Part shown: piece after piece, positions 52,343 through 63,445 of the stretch
Layout: each line of letters starts with the position of its first letter
How positions within the stretch are numbered: position 1 is the first letter of the stretch
From: Odontesthes bonariensis
Lineage: Eukaryota > Chordata > Actinopteri > Atheriniformes > Atherinopsidae
Assembly: GCF_027942865.1 (NCBI RefSeq)
Contig: NC_134515.1
Location: 10,965,339 to 11,029,338 of the forward strand
Length of the DNA: 64,000 bases
Reading direction: 5' to 3'
The notes under the pieces: generated by a model
What the model saw: the letters and a program-made list of their open reading frames with translations, nothing else
Told to the model about the DNA's origin: nothing
Databases searched by the model: none
Translations under genes and position numbers: made by a program

Positions 52343-55300
52343 TTAGGGCTGGTAGCCATAATAAGGGTCCTCTGGATAAAGAAACACACACACACACACA
52401 CAAGAGTCAACAGTTTAAAACAGTATCATTTATCAATGTATTTCGCTGTATAGAAAGTTTTGATCCGGAAAAAGTATTCGCTATAAAGTAGGGCTGGGCG
52501 AGTTAACTCGTTATTATTGCGTTAACACGTTGATTATTTAACGCAGATAAATATTTTATCACGCATTACATATATATATATATATATATTGTGCCTTTAA
52601 TGGATAGGAAAGTTCAGAGAGACAGGAAGCAGGGGGAAGAGAGAGGGGGAACAACACGCAACACAGAGCCGTCCGATGTGGGACTCGAACCGGGGCCAGC
52701 TGCAGCGAGGACTGTAGCCTCTTGTACATGGGGCGCCTGCTCAACCCACTACACCACATATCATCCCTGTTTTATTATTTATTTTATTATTGTAAAAGTC
52801 TGTTTCTCACAGGCTTTTATTTTGTAAAAGTCTTTTGCTGTCTGCTGTGGAACAGGAAAAGAAAGTAATTGGCGGATCCACCAAACATGGAGAAGGGTAC
52901 AGAACTTTTACTCGGTCATTTTCATTTTAAAGTTCTTCCAGACGGCGGAGTCGACAGAACCAAAGTCATCTGTAAACACTGCCAAGTTGAATTGTCTTCT
53001 CAGCGTAGTAGTTCCAGTCTAAAATATCACTTAAAGGCAAAACACACAACTGATAGCAGCAAGTCATTCAAGGAAACAGACAGTGGAGCGAGGCTTCTAC
53101 ATAAAAACTACAGAAAGATGCTGATGTTAAAAGTGTGTTTGCACAACAAATGTTATGGCACTTTCATTTATATGGCAGCACATTTAAAATAAAACTAAAT
53201 GCTAAAAGCTATACACTACTTTTGAATTCATTTTTTTTATTTTGCGTACAAATGCGATTAATCGTGATTAATCAGGGAAATTATGTGATTAATTAGATTA
53301 AAAATTTTAATCGTTGCCCAGCCCTACTATAAAGTTGATATAATTAGGAGTTTCTCAATGGTGATGGATCATGCTATTCTGCTCCCTCATGCTTCCATAC
53401 GTCACCAACTGTGTGGAGGCAGCACGTACAAAACCAACACTAATCCAGTTTATACGCTACAGGTGGAAGCTATAAGAATCGTGACTGGATCAGATTATTA
53501 TGAGCCGACCAACGGGATATTCATTAAACTGTCATTGAGCGAGAGGCAGCACACACCCTGGACAGGTGGCCAGTCACCTGGCATCACAGGGCTAGTAGTT
53601 ATCATTCGTTACGAAATACAGTGAATTATGGACATGTGACAGGACTTGGCATTCTGCTTTGAAAGAATTACAGCGCTTTAAAGGGATAGTTCGCCTCTTT
53701 TGACATGAAGCTGTATGACATCCCATATTAGTAATATCATTTACGAACATTTTTTTACCCCCTGCTGCGTCCTGTGAGCCGAGTTCCAGCCTCATTTTGG
53801 CGTTGACGAAGGTAGTCCGGCTAGTTGGCTGGGGCTTAAAAAGTAAAGCGTTTTACTTCTCAAAACAATATACGTTCAAAAGAGTAATACATTTGGATCA
53901 CAAAATCGTTCATCCAGAAAAAAATCAGACCTCACAATCGCTTGGCCCTATTTTCTCTCCCTTCGTATCACTGCCTGCTGCACCTGTTACGGTATTTGCT
54001 GCTTGGAAGCAGGGGACTGCTCGGTCTGCAAGCCAAAATAGCGCCAAGCGATTGTGAGGTCTGACTTTTTCCTGTTGAACAATTTTGTGATGCAAATGTA
54101 TTACTCTTTCGAACGCATATTGTTTTGAGAAGCAAAACGCTTTATTTTTTAAGCCCCAGCCAACTAGCCGGACTACTTTCGTCAACACCAAAACGAGGCT
54201 GGAACTCGGCTCACAGGACGCAGGAAGTCAAATTTAATAAATGATATTGCTAATATGGGATGTCATACAGCGTCATGTCAAAAGAGGCGAACTATCCCTT
54301 TAATACCTTGCTTAATAAAACTGAGCATTCTTATTTCCTCTCACCAATCTTAACTGATCTGGAACTCGACCCGAATCACTATATCATGTCCCGTCTCCGT
54401 GCGATTCTCTGAGTCCTCACACCTTAATATTTACACGATGTTCGTCATCACAGGCCACTCTCAGCTGCTAACCTGGTTGCTGGGGAACAGTTTGGCAGCC
54501 TCCACTGCTGTCACACACACCCGGGGGTCCAATCTCGCCCGGCTGCCCAGGAGGTCCCGGGATTCCTGCTGGTCCAGACTTGCCATCATCTCCTTTGGGA
54601 CCTGGGTCTCCCAGCTTGGACTCCCCTGGAGGACCTTCGGACACACACATCAAACAGTTATTATATCCAGACACCACTTTGTGGTTGTGATCTGTCATTT
54701 ATTCGACACTAGAGTGACACATGAAACAAATGACTGGTGGAGAGCTACCTGAAAACCCTTTGATCCCTGGGGATCCATGGACATTGTTCCCAGGACCACC
54801 TTTCTCCCCGGCCACACCTCTCCTTCCTGCAGGAACGGAAGAGATCAATCAACCCAATGACTTGTGTGCAACAGCATCTGTTTAGATCAGAGTTACTCAT
54901 TGCGCGGCTCAATGGATCGGTTTTTAATCAAAAAAGGGCAAAAACCAGCACAAAAACCATGCTCATCTTGAATGTCTCACTATGATTACAACAACAAACT
55001 ACAAATACAACATGAAGAAAGTCAAGGACATGCATGCCAGCTTCCGTTCATCCCAGTATTAAGGTAAATGTGGTCTTAATTGAAAATGTATTGGCTGTTT
55101 TGTTTCTTTTTTTGTGGGATGTTTTATATGTAGAATGCATATTTGCAAAAAGGGGACTTTAGTATGTTGTCGTAAAAGTGGCTCTTCCCTTGATTTTGCT
55201 CTGTCAATGTGGCTCTTGTGAGACAAATAGTGGTGAACCTGTGTGAAGTTGGCACCCCATATGTTGAAAATATATAAATATATATAAATATAAATATAAA

Positions 55301-58300
55301 AGCATTTTGGTTTCTTTTGTGAATCGTTTGTGCACGATTGTGCACGATTGTGCACGATTGTGCAGGCAAAATCAGCGTTTGTGTACAAACCGTCTTGAAG
55401 ATATTTAACTATTAAGAGGTTGGTGACCTTAGGTCACTCAGCACCCCATTAGCATCCAAATGACTTGAAAATCAAGTTAATTTTTCCTGCACAAAATCGT
55501 TTGTGCAGGCAAAATTAACATTTGTGCACAAACCATTTTCATGTTTTTTGACTTTTAAGTTTTTGAAAGTTTTGAAAGCTATTACAGCTTGAACTCTTTT
55601 GGGAAGGCCATCCACAAGGTTGAGGAGTGTGTTTTTAAGAGGTAGAGGCCCGTTCCAAACTGTTCTCACAAGGTTGGGAGCATGGAATTGTCAAAAATGT
55701 TTTGGTACCCTGAAGCTGTAATAGCTGCAAAAGGTGGACCTATTTACCAAAATTAAACTTAATCATGCCTTACCAATCTGAAAATATGAAGACAACCCTT
55801 GTGATTGCATAAATACTAATGTTTGATCAGTTGACCAATGCTAACTTATGTTTATGGCCACAATAGTGCAAAATAGGGGTATATAATCACAACAGTGGGC
55901 TACAATACTCAACATTTTTACACCTCTGGTAAATAATGACTGCCAAGACATATTGATGGGGTGGTGAGTGACCTACTTTCAAAAAATTAAAAGTTAAATT
56001 ATAAAAAAAACTATTTGTTCACAAACATTAATTTTCCCTGCACAAACGTGCACAAACGATTCCAACCATTTTCAAGTCATTTGGATGTTAATGGGGTGCT
56101 GAGTGACCTAAGGTCACCAACCTCTTAAAAGTTAAATATCTTCAAGACGGTTTGTGCACAAACGCTGATTTTGCCTGCACAATCGTGCACAAACGATGCA
56201 CAAACGAACCAAAATGCTTTTATTCATATTTTCAACAGATGGGGTGCCAACTTCACACAGGTAAATAGTGAGTATCTCTGGTTGAAACTAACCATCTGCC
56301 ACACAAAGTCTTACCCTGTTCACCAGGATATCCAGGTCTGCCAGGCCTCCCCCTTGTGCCAACATTCCCCTGGGTGCCCCTGCCACCTGGGGGGCCCCTG
56401 GCACCTGGTATACCTGGTTCCCCCGGGGGTCCGACAGGCTCCTCAATAGGAGCCGGCTTACGACTAATCTCATTAATGTACATGTCAAGCTTCAACACCT
56501 CCTCTGAAAAACAACAACATGTTGCTGCATATGTGGTTTTCATCTTATGGGGACTTGGAAAACTTTGATTTTTTTTTTTCTACACCTGCACAATAACACA
56601 GTACTTACTATGTACTAGCTGCTCACAGGCTTGTGTGACCAGCTGATAGATCATGGCCATCGACTGAGGTTCTCCCTGTAAAACACCAGCAGATTCACCC
56701 ACTATTGCTTCAATAAAAAGCAATCCAATACAATCTTAACCTTGCTATGAACTTATCAAATCAAATCAAATTTATTTGTATAGCACATTTCATGTACAAA
56801 ACAATTCAAAGTGCTTTTACATAAAATAAAAGCATTGCAGCAGGGAGTGGAAGAAGCATTAAAAATACATAAAAGAATATAAAGAGAAACAAATAAAATC
56901 ATTTAAATGAATTTAATAACAAGCAACAGTCCAGATAAATTAAAAGATATCGTGCAGATTTCCTGCATAGACACATGAGAAAAGAATGTTTTTAACCTGG
57001 ATTTAAAAATGTCTCCATTTGGTGAAAGTTTAATCTCCACTGGCAGTTTGTTCCACTTGTTTGCAGCATAACAGCTAAATGCTGCTTCTCCATGTTTAGT
57101 CTGGACTCTGGACTGGACCAGCTGACCTGAGTCCTTGGATCTCAGAGCTCTGCTGGGTTTATATTCTCTGAACATATCACAGATGTATTCTGGGCCTAAA
57201 CTATTCTGGGATTTGTAAACCATCAGCAGGCTTTTAAAAATCTATTCTGTGACAGACTTGCTGAGATGCCTCATAATGCTTTTTAGCGCTTCACTGAAAA
57301 GCAGCGACTGAACTGAATTTGATAAACTGTTCCTCGAATAGATCATGAAGGCATAACCCACCTTTTCGCCTCGCTCCCCTTTATTTCCTGGCAAACCCTG
57401 TGAAATCAAATATATATACGAGCGTAAAGTTAGAACACCAAATGTGTGGAGATACGCTACTGCTGCTGCATCTGACCCTCTGGTCTCACCGAGGGTCCAA
57501 CAGTTCCTGAGTGCCCCCGCTCCCCAATGGGTCCTGGGTGTCCTGGCATTCCTTGGAAACCCTACACAATAGAAATAGATGAAAAAGAAGAAACGTACAG
57601 AGCCGTTGGATGCTAACACTGCTATTATAAAACTTGGGTGCAGTCCTCAAGAGTTTTTTCACCGCTAATATGAATAAACAGGAAAAATGACACCCTAAGA
57701 CACCTTTTTTTTCTTTCTTTCATTGGTGTCAAAGACTCCTTCAAACAGAAACAACAAGTTTGTAGGAATAAGTTCAAATGGATTTGGTTTCAAAGCTGCT
57801 GCGTGGGAAGACACCACCAACCCACAAGCTCCACTAAACAAAGTCCCGATGACTGAGAAACTGGACTCTGAGAAATGTTTCTTATTCGTTCTGACAGCAG
57901 TTCTTGGTAAATGAGTTTTAAGTCCAATTTTTAGCTTCTGAAGTTTTTTTTTTTTTTTATATTTGGAAAAAAATTCAAATACTCTTTAACTCTCTAATTC
58001 TAGTGTCTGATTAGCTGTGCTGCCGCTCGCCTCCTAGCTGGAACACGTAAGAGGGAGTACGTTACCTCCCATTTTAGCCTCCCTCCACTGGCTGCACTGG
58101 ATAAAATGCCCCTCCAAATAGAAGTAAAAAAAAACAACAAATACAAGACGTTTTTGCTTGAAATAAGCAAAAAAAATCTGCCAATGGAACTAGTGAAAAT
58201 CGGCTTGTCAAGATTTCTTGAAATAAGATGTGATATTTAGGACTTTTGAGATAAAAGTGATCTTGAAATTAGCTTGAAAATCTCTTCAAAAGTAAAAGAA

Positions 58301-61300
58301 AACCTGTTTCATATGATATGTGACTCAAAACAATTTGTTTTCTTCATTTAACAAGATATTCCAGATGTATTGTCTTCAAACAAGTCCCTATATCTGGCTG
58401 AAATAGTACTTGTTAGGCAGTTGTGTGATATTTTGACTAGAAATGAGACAAATATACTTGGTAAGACTGATTTTTTCCAGTGTGCCTGTGCATTTTAGAG
58501 TCCATTTTAAGATTCTTTTACTTGTTTTTAAATCTTTAATAAAGGGACTCGCCCTCTCTGAGCTGCTCCATCCTAATGTTCCTGCCCGGTGCCTCAGGTC
58601 AGCTGATCAGCTGCTCCTGGAGGCACAGAGGGCTAAACTAAAGCTTAGAGGAGACGGAGCCTAAACTGTGGAACGATCTCCCATTTCACATCAGACGAGC
58701 CCCTTCACTGCCCATTTTTAAAACCCGTCTTAAAACCCTTTTTTCTTCCCTGGCTTTTAACCCAGCATGAGACTCTGTTTCTGTTATTGTTTTAATATTG
58801 TTATTGTTTATTATTGTTTTTACATTGTTCTCTTCAAGGTAAACACAAGAAACTTGTGCTAAAGGAAATTAAAAAAAATGGACCAGACTCAGTGAATAAT
58901 TTCCTTTACTCCCTATAATATAGATCAGTGAGCAGTGCTGACCAACATGTCATTGGGGTCATCAGGTGGGAACCTCCTTTCATCAGTGTTTCGTCTAGTT
59001 GGGCCCACGACACCTCCAGGAGGCTAGACAATGACCACTGGCGTCCCAGAGTCACCCCCTAATGCCAGCCATCACTGCTCCTCACACCACAACAACCATC
59101 TTTCTTTTTTTTTTTCTTTTCTTTTTTTTTTACAGCCACAAGCTATCTCAGCCTCTCACCAACTGCACACCAGTCACAGCGGGGTGGGGATGCAAACCCT
59201 TGTTCGGGTAGGGGGTAATGAAAGTATAGAGGGTGTCAGAGGTGGAGGCAGGACAAGACACACTGGCAGATTCAGCAGACAAACTCACCTAAACAGTCCT
59301 TTAATATATTCTTATGTTTTATGCCTTATACTTTGTGTTGTTATTCATGTACAGCACTTTGTTTCAGCCACGGCTGTTTTAAAGGGCTTCATAGGGTGAC
59401 TCTAAATTGTCCCTAGGAGTGAGTGTGAGGGTGCATCGTCTCCATGTGGCCCTCTGATGGACTGGCGACCGGTCCACGTTATACCCTGCCTCTCGCCCAA
59501 TGACAGCTGGGATAGGCTCCAGCTAAATTGGATCCATTCAAAATTGGATTAAGCGGGTAAAGATAATGGCATGGATGGATTTGAGCATTTCCATCCATTA
59601 CAGTGGTTATTACATAGGATGAGCACTAGGTGGCAGCAATTCTCCATCCAGAACAGCAGCAGAGGACAGAGCGATATGATGAAAACTCTTATGGATAAAA
59701 AAATAAAATAAAATAAAATAGCTGTGAAAAAAATGAACATGATAGAAAACCTGACAACAAAATACTCAAATGAACAATACTTTTCAACAACACAATTAAG
59801 TCATCTCACACACACAAAAGCCTTTTTACTATATTTTGAGCAACTGTTAACAATATCTAATTATTGTTTGACAGGCTGTACTTGCATTACTATGCAGTCA
59901 TATAATTACTGTGGAAGAAATTGGTCTTAAATGACAGTAATTTTGGTTATAATAATAAATAAAAAAAACATTACTAAGTAAAATAAGTATTAATAATAAT
60001 AATAATAATTATTATTAATCTGGTTTCTTACTGTAATGGAAATATTGTGAAGCTAATAACTTCCAGGAAAAAGTAAACAACAAATACATAGAAATAAGTC
60101 ATTTTTAAAGCAAAATCAAATCTGTAAATACTTGTAAATATTAATAATATAATATATAATATTATATATTATATACACTTTGTATATAATATATCTTAAG
60201 ATCCAATGCCTTCCTCAATTTATCTATTCCCAAAGCCCGGACTGTCTTTGGACGTGGTGCCTTCCGTTTTGCTGCAGCATATGACTGGAACGCACTTCAA
60301 CACACCCTGAAACTGTCTGTCCTCACCCCAATCTCTGTCTTCAAAACAAACCTGCTCCAAGCCACAGTTGATTCCTGCACTTGTTAATATGCCCTCCCGC
60401 CATACTGTTTACTGTTTGTCTGTATTTTGTTTTGTACTGTATTTATTTATTTTATTATTTTTACTGATTTCTTTTGTTGTGTATTTTATATAACCCTATT
60501 CTTTTAACTGTTAGCTCCTCCTCCCCCTTCCCTTTATCGAGCCTCTGCTCGTTCAGGCTGCTATTGAAAATAAGAATTTTTGTTCTTAATTGCTTGCCTG
60601 GTTAAAAAAAAGGTAAATAATTTCAGCCACGGCTGTTTTAAAGGGATTTATAGGGTGACTCTAAATTGTCCCTAGGAGTGAGTGTGAGGGTGCATCGTCT
60701 CCATGTGGCCCTCTGATGGACTGGCGACTGGTCAACGTTATACCCTGCCTCTCGCCCAATGACAGCTGGGATAGGCTCCAGCTAAATTGGATCCATTCAA
60801 AATTGGATTAAGCGGGTAAAGATAATGGGATGGATGGATTTGAGCATTTCCATCCATTACAGTGGTTATTACATAGGATGAGCACTAGGTGGCAGCAATT
60901 CGCCATCCAGAACAGCAGCAGAGGACAGAGCGATATGATGAAAACTCTTATGGATAAAAAAATAAAATAAAATAAAATAGCTGTGAAAAAATTAACATGA
61001 TAGAAAACCTGACAACAAAGTACTCAAATGAACAATACTTTTCAACAACACAATTAAGTCATCTCAAACACACAAAAGCCTTTTGACTATATTTTGAGCA
61101 ACTGTTAAAGGGGAACTCCGGGGCATTTGAAGCGTGTTTCCATTGCTAGAGGTTGTCAAATAATGATAGTAGGACACAGAGAGGTGCACATCTGCGCTCC
61201 CTGTGTGAAGATCGCTCTGTCCGCACAGCATGTCATGCGAGGCTAATACGTGGTGGCTAAGGGGCAAGCGCTAACCCTTCCACGTAAAACAACAACTTGC

Positions 61301-62903
61301 ACACTGCAGAAACGTCACACCACTTTATAACCCATCCGACAATAAAGTCACAAGCCTTACCATCAAAACCATATGCATGGTTCTCACATTACTGGCATGG
61401 GGACGTTACAAAACAACTTTATAAACAGCATGTCACTCACCGGCTGGTTGTAGGCTCGCGCATGTGAAAGCCCAGAAGAGTCGATGGAGAATAATCCCAT
61501 ATACAAAACAATTATCTTCTCTAGAAAAACTGCGTTCAAGTATTTAAAACATTACAACAATATTACTGGGCATGTATTGTTGTAATGTTTTAAATACTTG
61601 AACGCAGTTTTTCTAGAGAATATAATTGTTTTGTATATGGGATTATTCTCCATCGACTCTTCTGGGCTTTCACATGCACGAGCCTACAACCAGCCGGTGA
61701 GTTACATGCTGTTTATAAGCGATCTCCACACAGGGAGCGCAGATGTGCACCTCTCTGTGTCCTACTATCATTATTTGACAACCTCTAGCAATGGAAACAC
61801 GCTTCAAATGCCCCGGAGTTCCCCTTTAACAATATCTAATTATTGTTTGACAGGCTGTACTTGCATTAATATGCAGTCATATAATTACTGTGGAAGAAAT
61901 TGGTCTTAAATGACAGTAATTTTGGTTATAATAATAAATAATAATAAAAAAATTACTAAGTAAAATAAGTATTAATAATAATTAATAATAATAATAATTA
62001 TTATTATTAATCTGGTTTCTTACTGTAATGGAAATATTGTGAAGCTAATAACTTCCAGGAAAAAGTAAACAACAAATACATAGAAATAAGTCATTTTCAA
62101 AGCAAAATCAAATCTGTAAATACTTGTAAATATTAATAATATTATATATTGCATCTTCAGTGAAAAAAGGTTCATTCTTAGTCATTTTAATGTCTTTACT
62201 TTTAAATATTACGTGCGTCTTAAGTGGAAACTGTCTCCTAATTCCGTACATCAGGACTCAATAAATATTTTATGTTAATTTCACAAGTTATCACTATTTC
62301 GAATATCTTGTGTTTTGGGGAGAATGTTGACCTTAAGGGTACACCAAAGTAAACAGAAGAAAATTAAATTAAACCTTACCCTGGGTCCTGTGAGACCAGG
62401 CGCACCGATGTTGCCCTCCACACCCCTGATGCCCTGTGAAACACGTTGGAGTGACATGAGGACGGATACACAGGTCAGCTGTTACCATTCATTAAGATCA
62501 AACAGCTCACCTTCGGACCTGGGATCCCCTCTTCTCCTTTTGGACCCGGAGGTCCTGGTAAACCCTGCAGGGAAAAAGAAGAGTAAGGTTTGAGGCAGAT
62601 GAATGGATCTAAAAATTTCACTTTTAACTCACCTGTACTCCAGGTCGCCCAGGATCTCCCTTTTCTCCTCTTGCTCCTGGTGGACCCTGATCAGGACCAT
62701 ATCAAAACAGAAATTTTTTAAATTTTTTTGTTGTTCTAACCAGCTTAAAAACAAATTGTTACTGACACTATAAACAGGTGCAATGCAAGGCTAAGAGTTT
62801 AACCCACCATTTTGCCCTGCACCGTTATACCCCGAGGCCCTGCGCCGCCCACAGGTCCAAGGCCTCCCTCAAATCCAGGCTTTCCAGGGGGGCCCACCTC
62901 GCC
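52343..62903 (-). CDS. FACIT-type collagen alpha chain, C-terminal part (COL14/COL20-like; col20a1 candidate)
   Basis: Fibril-associated collagen of the extracellular matrix; only the last eleven exons lie in the window: 62808-62903, 62633-62686, 62511-62564, 62380-62433, 57490-57561, 57362-57397, 56609-56675, 56315-56503, 54749-54826, 54473-54634, 52343-52371 (296 codons plus stop). All junctions are GT-AG and phases agree. The first six exons are pure Gly-X-Y in multiples of 9 nt (54, 72, 36), except GITVQGKM. A non-collagenous break of about 45 residues follows ([20 protein letters not shown].. to ..[12 protein letters not shown]), then a second triple helix with one GNNVHG imperfection, then '[15 protein letters not shown]', the FACIT two-cysteine junction, and a short tail [12 protein letters not shown]. 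The single break and missing RRDPF-type tail fit COL12/14/20 better than COL9/16/19/21. Human COL20A1 lies on the same chromosome arm as ADNP/DPM1. Paralogue not proven. Confidence 0.88.
52489..53326 (+). mobile_element. hAT element with BED zinc-finger remnant and nested SINE
   Basis: The ends TAGGGCTGGGCGAGTTAA and TTAATCGTTGCCCAGCCCTA are inverted and flanked by an exact 8-bp duplication ctataaag (52481-52488, 53327-53334). The plus frame 52869-53192 encodes a BED-type zinc finger ([11 protein letters not shown].. [10 protein letters not shown]-x2-C and H-x4-H), the usual N-terminal DNA-binding module of hAT transposases. It then stops without any catalytic domain. A tRNA-derived SINE sits inside at about 52583-52760. 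The element lies between the last two coding exons of the collagen gene. Confidence 0.92.
52583..52760 (-). repeat. tRNA-derived SINE nested in hAT
   Basis: On the minus strand: A-box-like 'gtggtgtagtgggttgagca', B-box ggttcgagtcc, a body rich in C/T ('tcctgtctctctgaactttc'), then 'ctatccattaaaggcacaat' and an (AT)n tail. This is a full-length teleost SINE pattern. Pol III promoter boxes look intact. Confidence 0.85.
53682..54299 (+). mobile_element. TTAA foldback MITE family A, copy 5
   Basis: The 618-bp element is bordered by TTAA at 53678-53681 and 54300-54303 with family ends. It lies in the collagen intron between exons 54473-54634 and 52343-52371. Both arms are well preserved, so the foldback structure is clear (..tcacaatcgcttggccctat.. 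against ..agcgccaagcgattgtgagg..). Confidence 0.93.
54888..56280 (-). mobile_element. hAT-type element related to 10761-11331, split by a foldback
   Basis: An inverted, diverged copy of the element at 10.8 kb: starts cagagttactcattgcgcgg and ends aaatagtgagtatctctg. The internal sequence runs collinear from 'ggatcggtttttaatcaaaa' to 'gctctgtcaatgtggctctt'. Close to its end it is interrupted by the foldback 55233-56262. The flanking 8-mers (gtttagat / gttgaaac) match only partly, so the outer TSD has decayed. Confidence 0.82.
55233..56262. mobile_element. Foldback element with 8-bp TSD, nested in hAT
   Basis: A 1,030-bp long inverted repeat: gtgaacctgtgtgaagttgg..cccat at the left and atggggtgccaacttcacac aggt at the right. 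Arms are rich in 'gtgcacaaacg'/'cgtttgtgcac' motifs. aaatagtg is present on both sides (55225-55232 and 56263-56270). The uninterrupted host sequence is known from the relative at 10.76 kb. Non-coding. Confidence 0.9.
56755..57243 (-). pseudogene. LINE (L2/Rex-like) 3' fragment in collagen intron
   Basis: A near-identical copy of 26545-27158 in reverse: minus frame 56903-57223 with '[15 protein letters not shown]', '[19 protein letters not shown]' and 'FKSRLKTFF', one frameshift at 'FLFS', and the (ATCAA)n-type tail at 56755. 5'-truncated. Confidence 0.88.
57985..58880 (+). pseudogene. LINE RT fragment interrupted by a CACTG MITE
   Basis: Plus-strand RT C-terminal region: '..FSLPPLAA' before the insertion continues after it as '[20 protein letters not shown]', then '[11 protein letters not shown]', '[13 protein letters not shown]' and '[10 protein letters not shown]'. 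The 3' UTR ends near 'gtaaacacaagaaacttgtg'. The element at 58097-58482 splits the codons for L-H-W-L | P-V-H. Confidence 0.82.
58097..58482 (-). mobile_element. CACTG-ended MITE, copy 2
   Basis: 386 bp, inverse orientation relative to 4034-4466 and closely similar over most of its length; ends CACTGGATAAAATGCCCCTC and ..GACTGATTTTTTCCAGTG. Inserted inside a LINE RT reading frame; the conserved frame shows the target was ..ggctgcctg.. and that TG was duplicated. Confidence 0.88.
59362..60150 (+). repeat. Duplicated intronic segment, copy 1
   Basis: A stretch of about 790 bp that recurs at 60621-62150 with few differences. It contains a SINE-type 3' region (59390-59575: 'gcctctcgcccaatgacagc', 'ataggctccagctaaattgg', 'agcgggtaaagataatggca'). 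It also holds the uninterrupted target site ttaa at 59847-59850. Confidence 0.9.
60180..60620 (+). pseudogene. LINE ORF end fragment
   Basis: Codons read through as '..[18 protein letters not shown]', '[19 protein letters not shown]', 'FKTNLLQA', then stop and a 3' UTR with 'cctctgctcgttcaggctgc' and a 'tgcttgcctggttaaa' tail. A LINE subfamily distinct from the L2-like copies above. Confidence 0.65.
60621..62150 (+). repeat. Duplicated intronic segment, copy 2 (with TTAA element inserted)
   Basis: Second copy of 59362-60150; collinear except for the 717-bp foldback 61109-61825 plus its extra TTAA. The copies are 1,259 bp apart start to start, with a LINE fragment between, so a tandem duplication including that fragment is likely. 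Confidence 0.9.
61109..61825. mobile_element. TTAA foldback element family C
   Basis: The 717-bp element is bordered by TTAA (61105-61108 and 61826-61829). Ends AGGGGAACTCCGGGGCATTT and its exact inverse. The two halves form a long hairpin centred near 61572 (loop about 14 nt). The left arm has an extra segment of about 200 bp (61215-61417) with no partner on the right. The frames on the two strands over the arms are mirror images, not genes. Confidence 0.95.
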
Positions 62904-62914
62904 CTGAGAGGGTC

Positions 62915-63012
62915 AACATAGAATAGAATAGAATAGAATAGAATAGAATAGAATAGAATAGCTTTATTGTCATTACACCTTACAGCATAACGAAATGTTA
63001 TGCTGTAACATC
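62915..63012 (-). repeat. Retroelement 3' tail with (GAATA)n
   Basis: Nine or ten GAATA units followed by 'gctttattgtcattacacct' and 'cataacgaaatgttatgctg'. In minus orientation this is the usual end of a teleost retroelement ('tgacaataaagc' plus a TATTC tail). It directly adjoins the acceptor side of the collagen exon at 62808-62903. Confidence 0.7.
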
Positions 63013-63445
63013 CGGACAGACAACATGGAAAGCAGACAGGGGAGACAGGTGAGTATGGCCATGCGCTCACTGCTGTGCGCTGCCAGGAGGAGAGGGCACG
63101 CAGCTCATTGAAGAGCGCAGCCGCTCATTTGATAAAGGGAAAAAAAAAAGGAACCACATTAGGTGAGAGGAAGAGAAAAAAAAAAATCCTACTTCACACG
63201 TTACCCTTTATCAGGATACAGTTTGAGATCGCAAAAAAAAACCTCAGCACAAAAAAGCAACACATACACACAACATCAAGCAAGTGAAGAGGTGATGGGG
63301 AAGAGCACATGTTTACATAACAAACGTGGAGAACGGAATTCGTCTGATATGTAAAGAGATGCTCCAAAAGACACAGACACAGACACGCTGAAGCAGGGCA
63401 AAAAAAAAGGGAGGGAGGAGCAGAGAGAAAATGCGACCTCTTCCA
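63013..63445. other. Collagen intron, no exon seen
   Basis: No Gly-X-Y exon is present to the right of 62903, so the next upstream collagen exon lies beyond the window. Confidence 0.5.
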
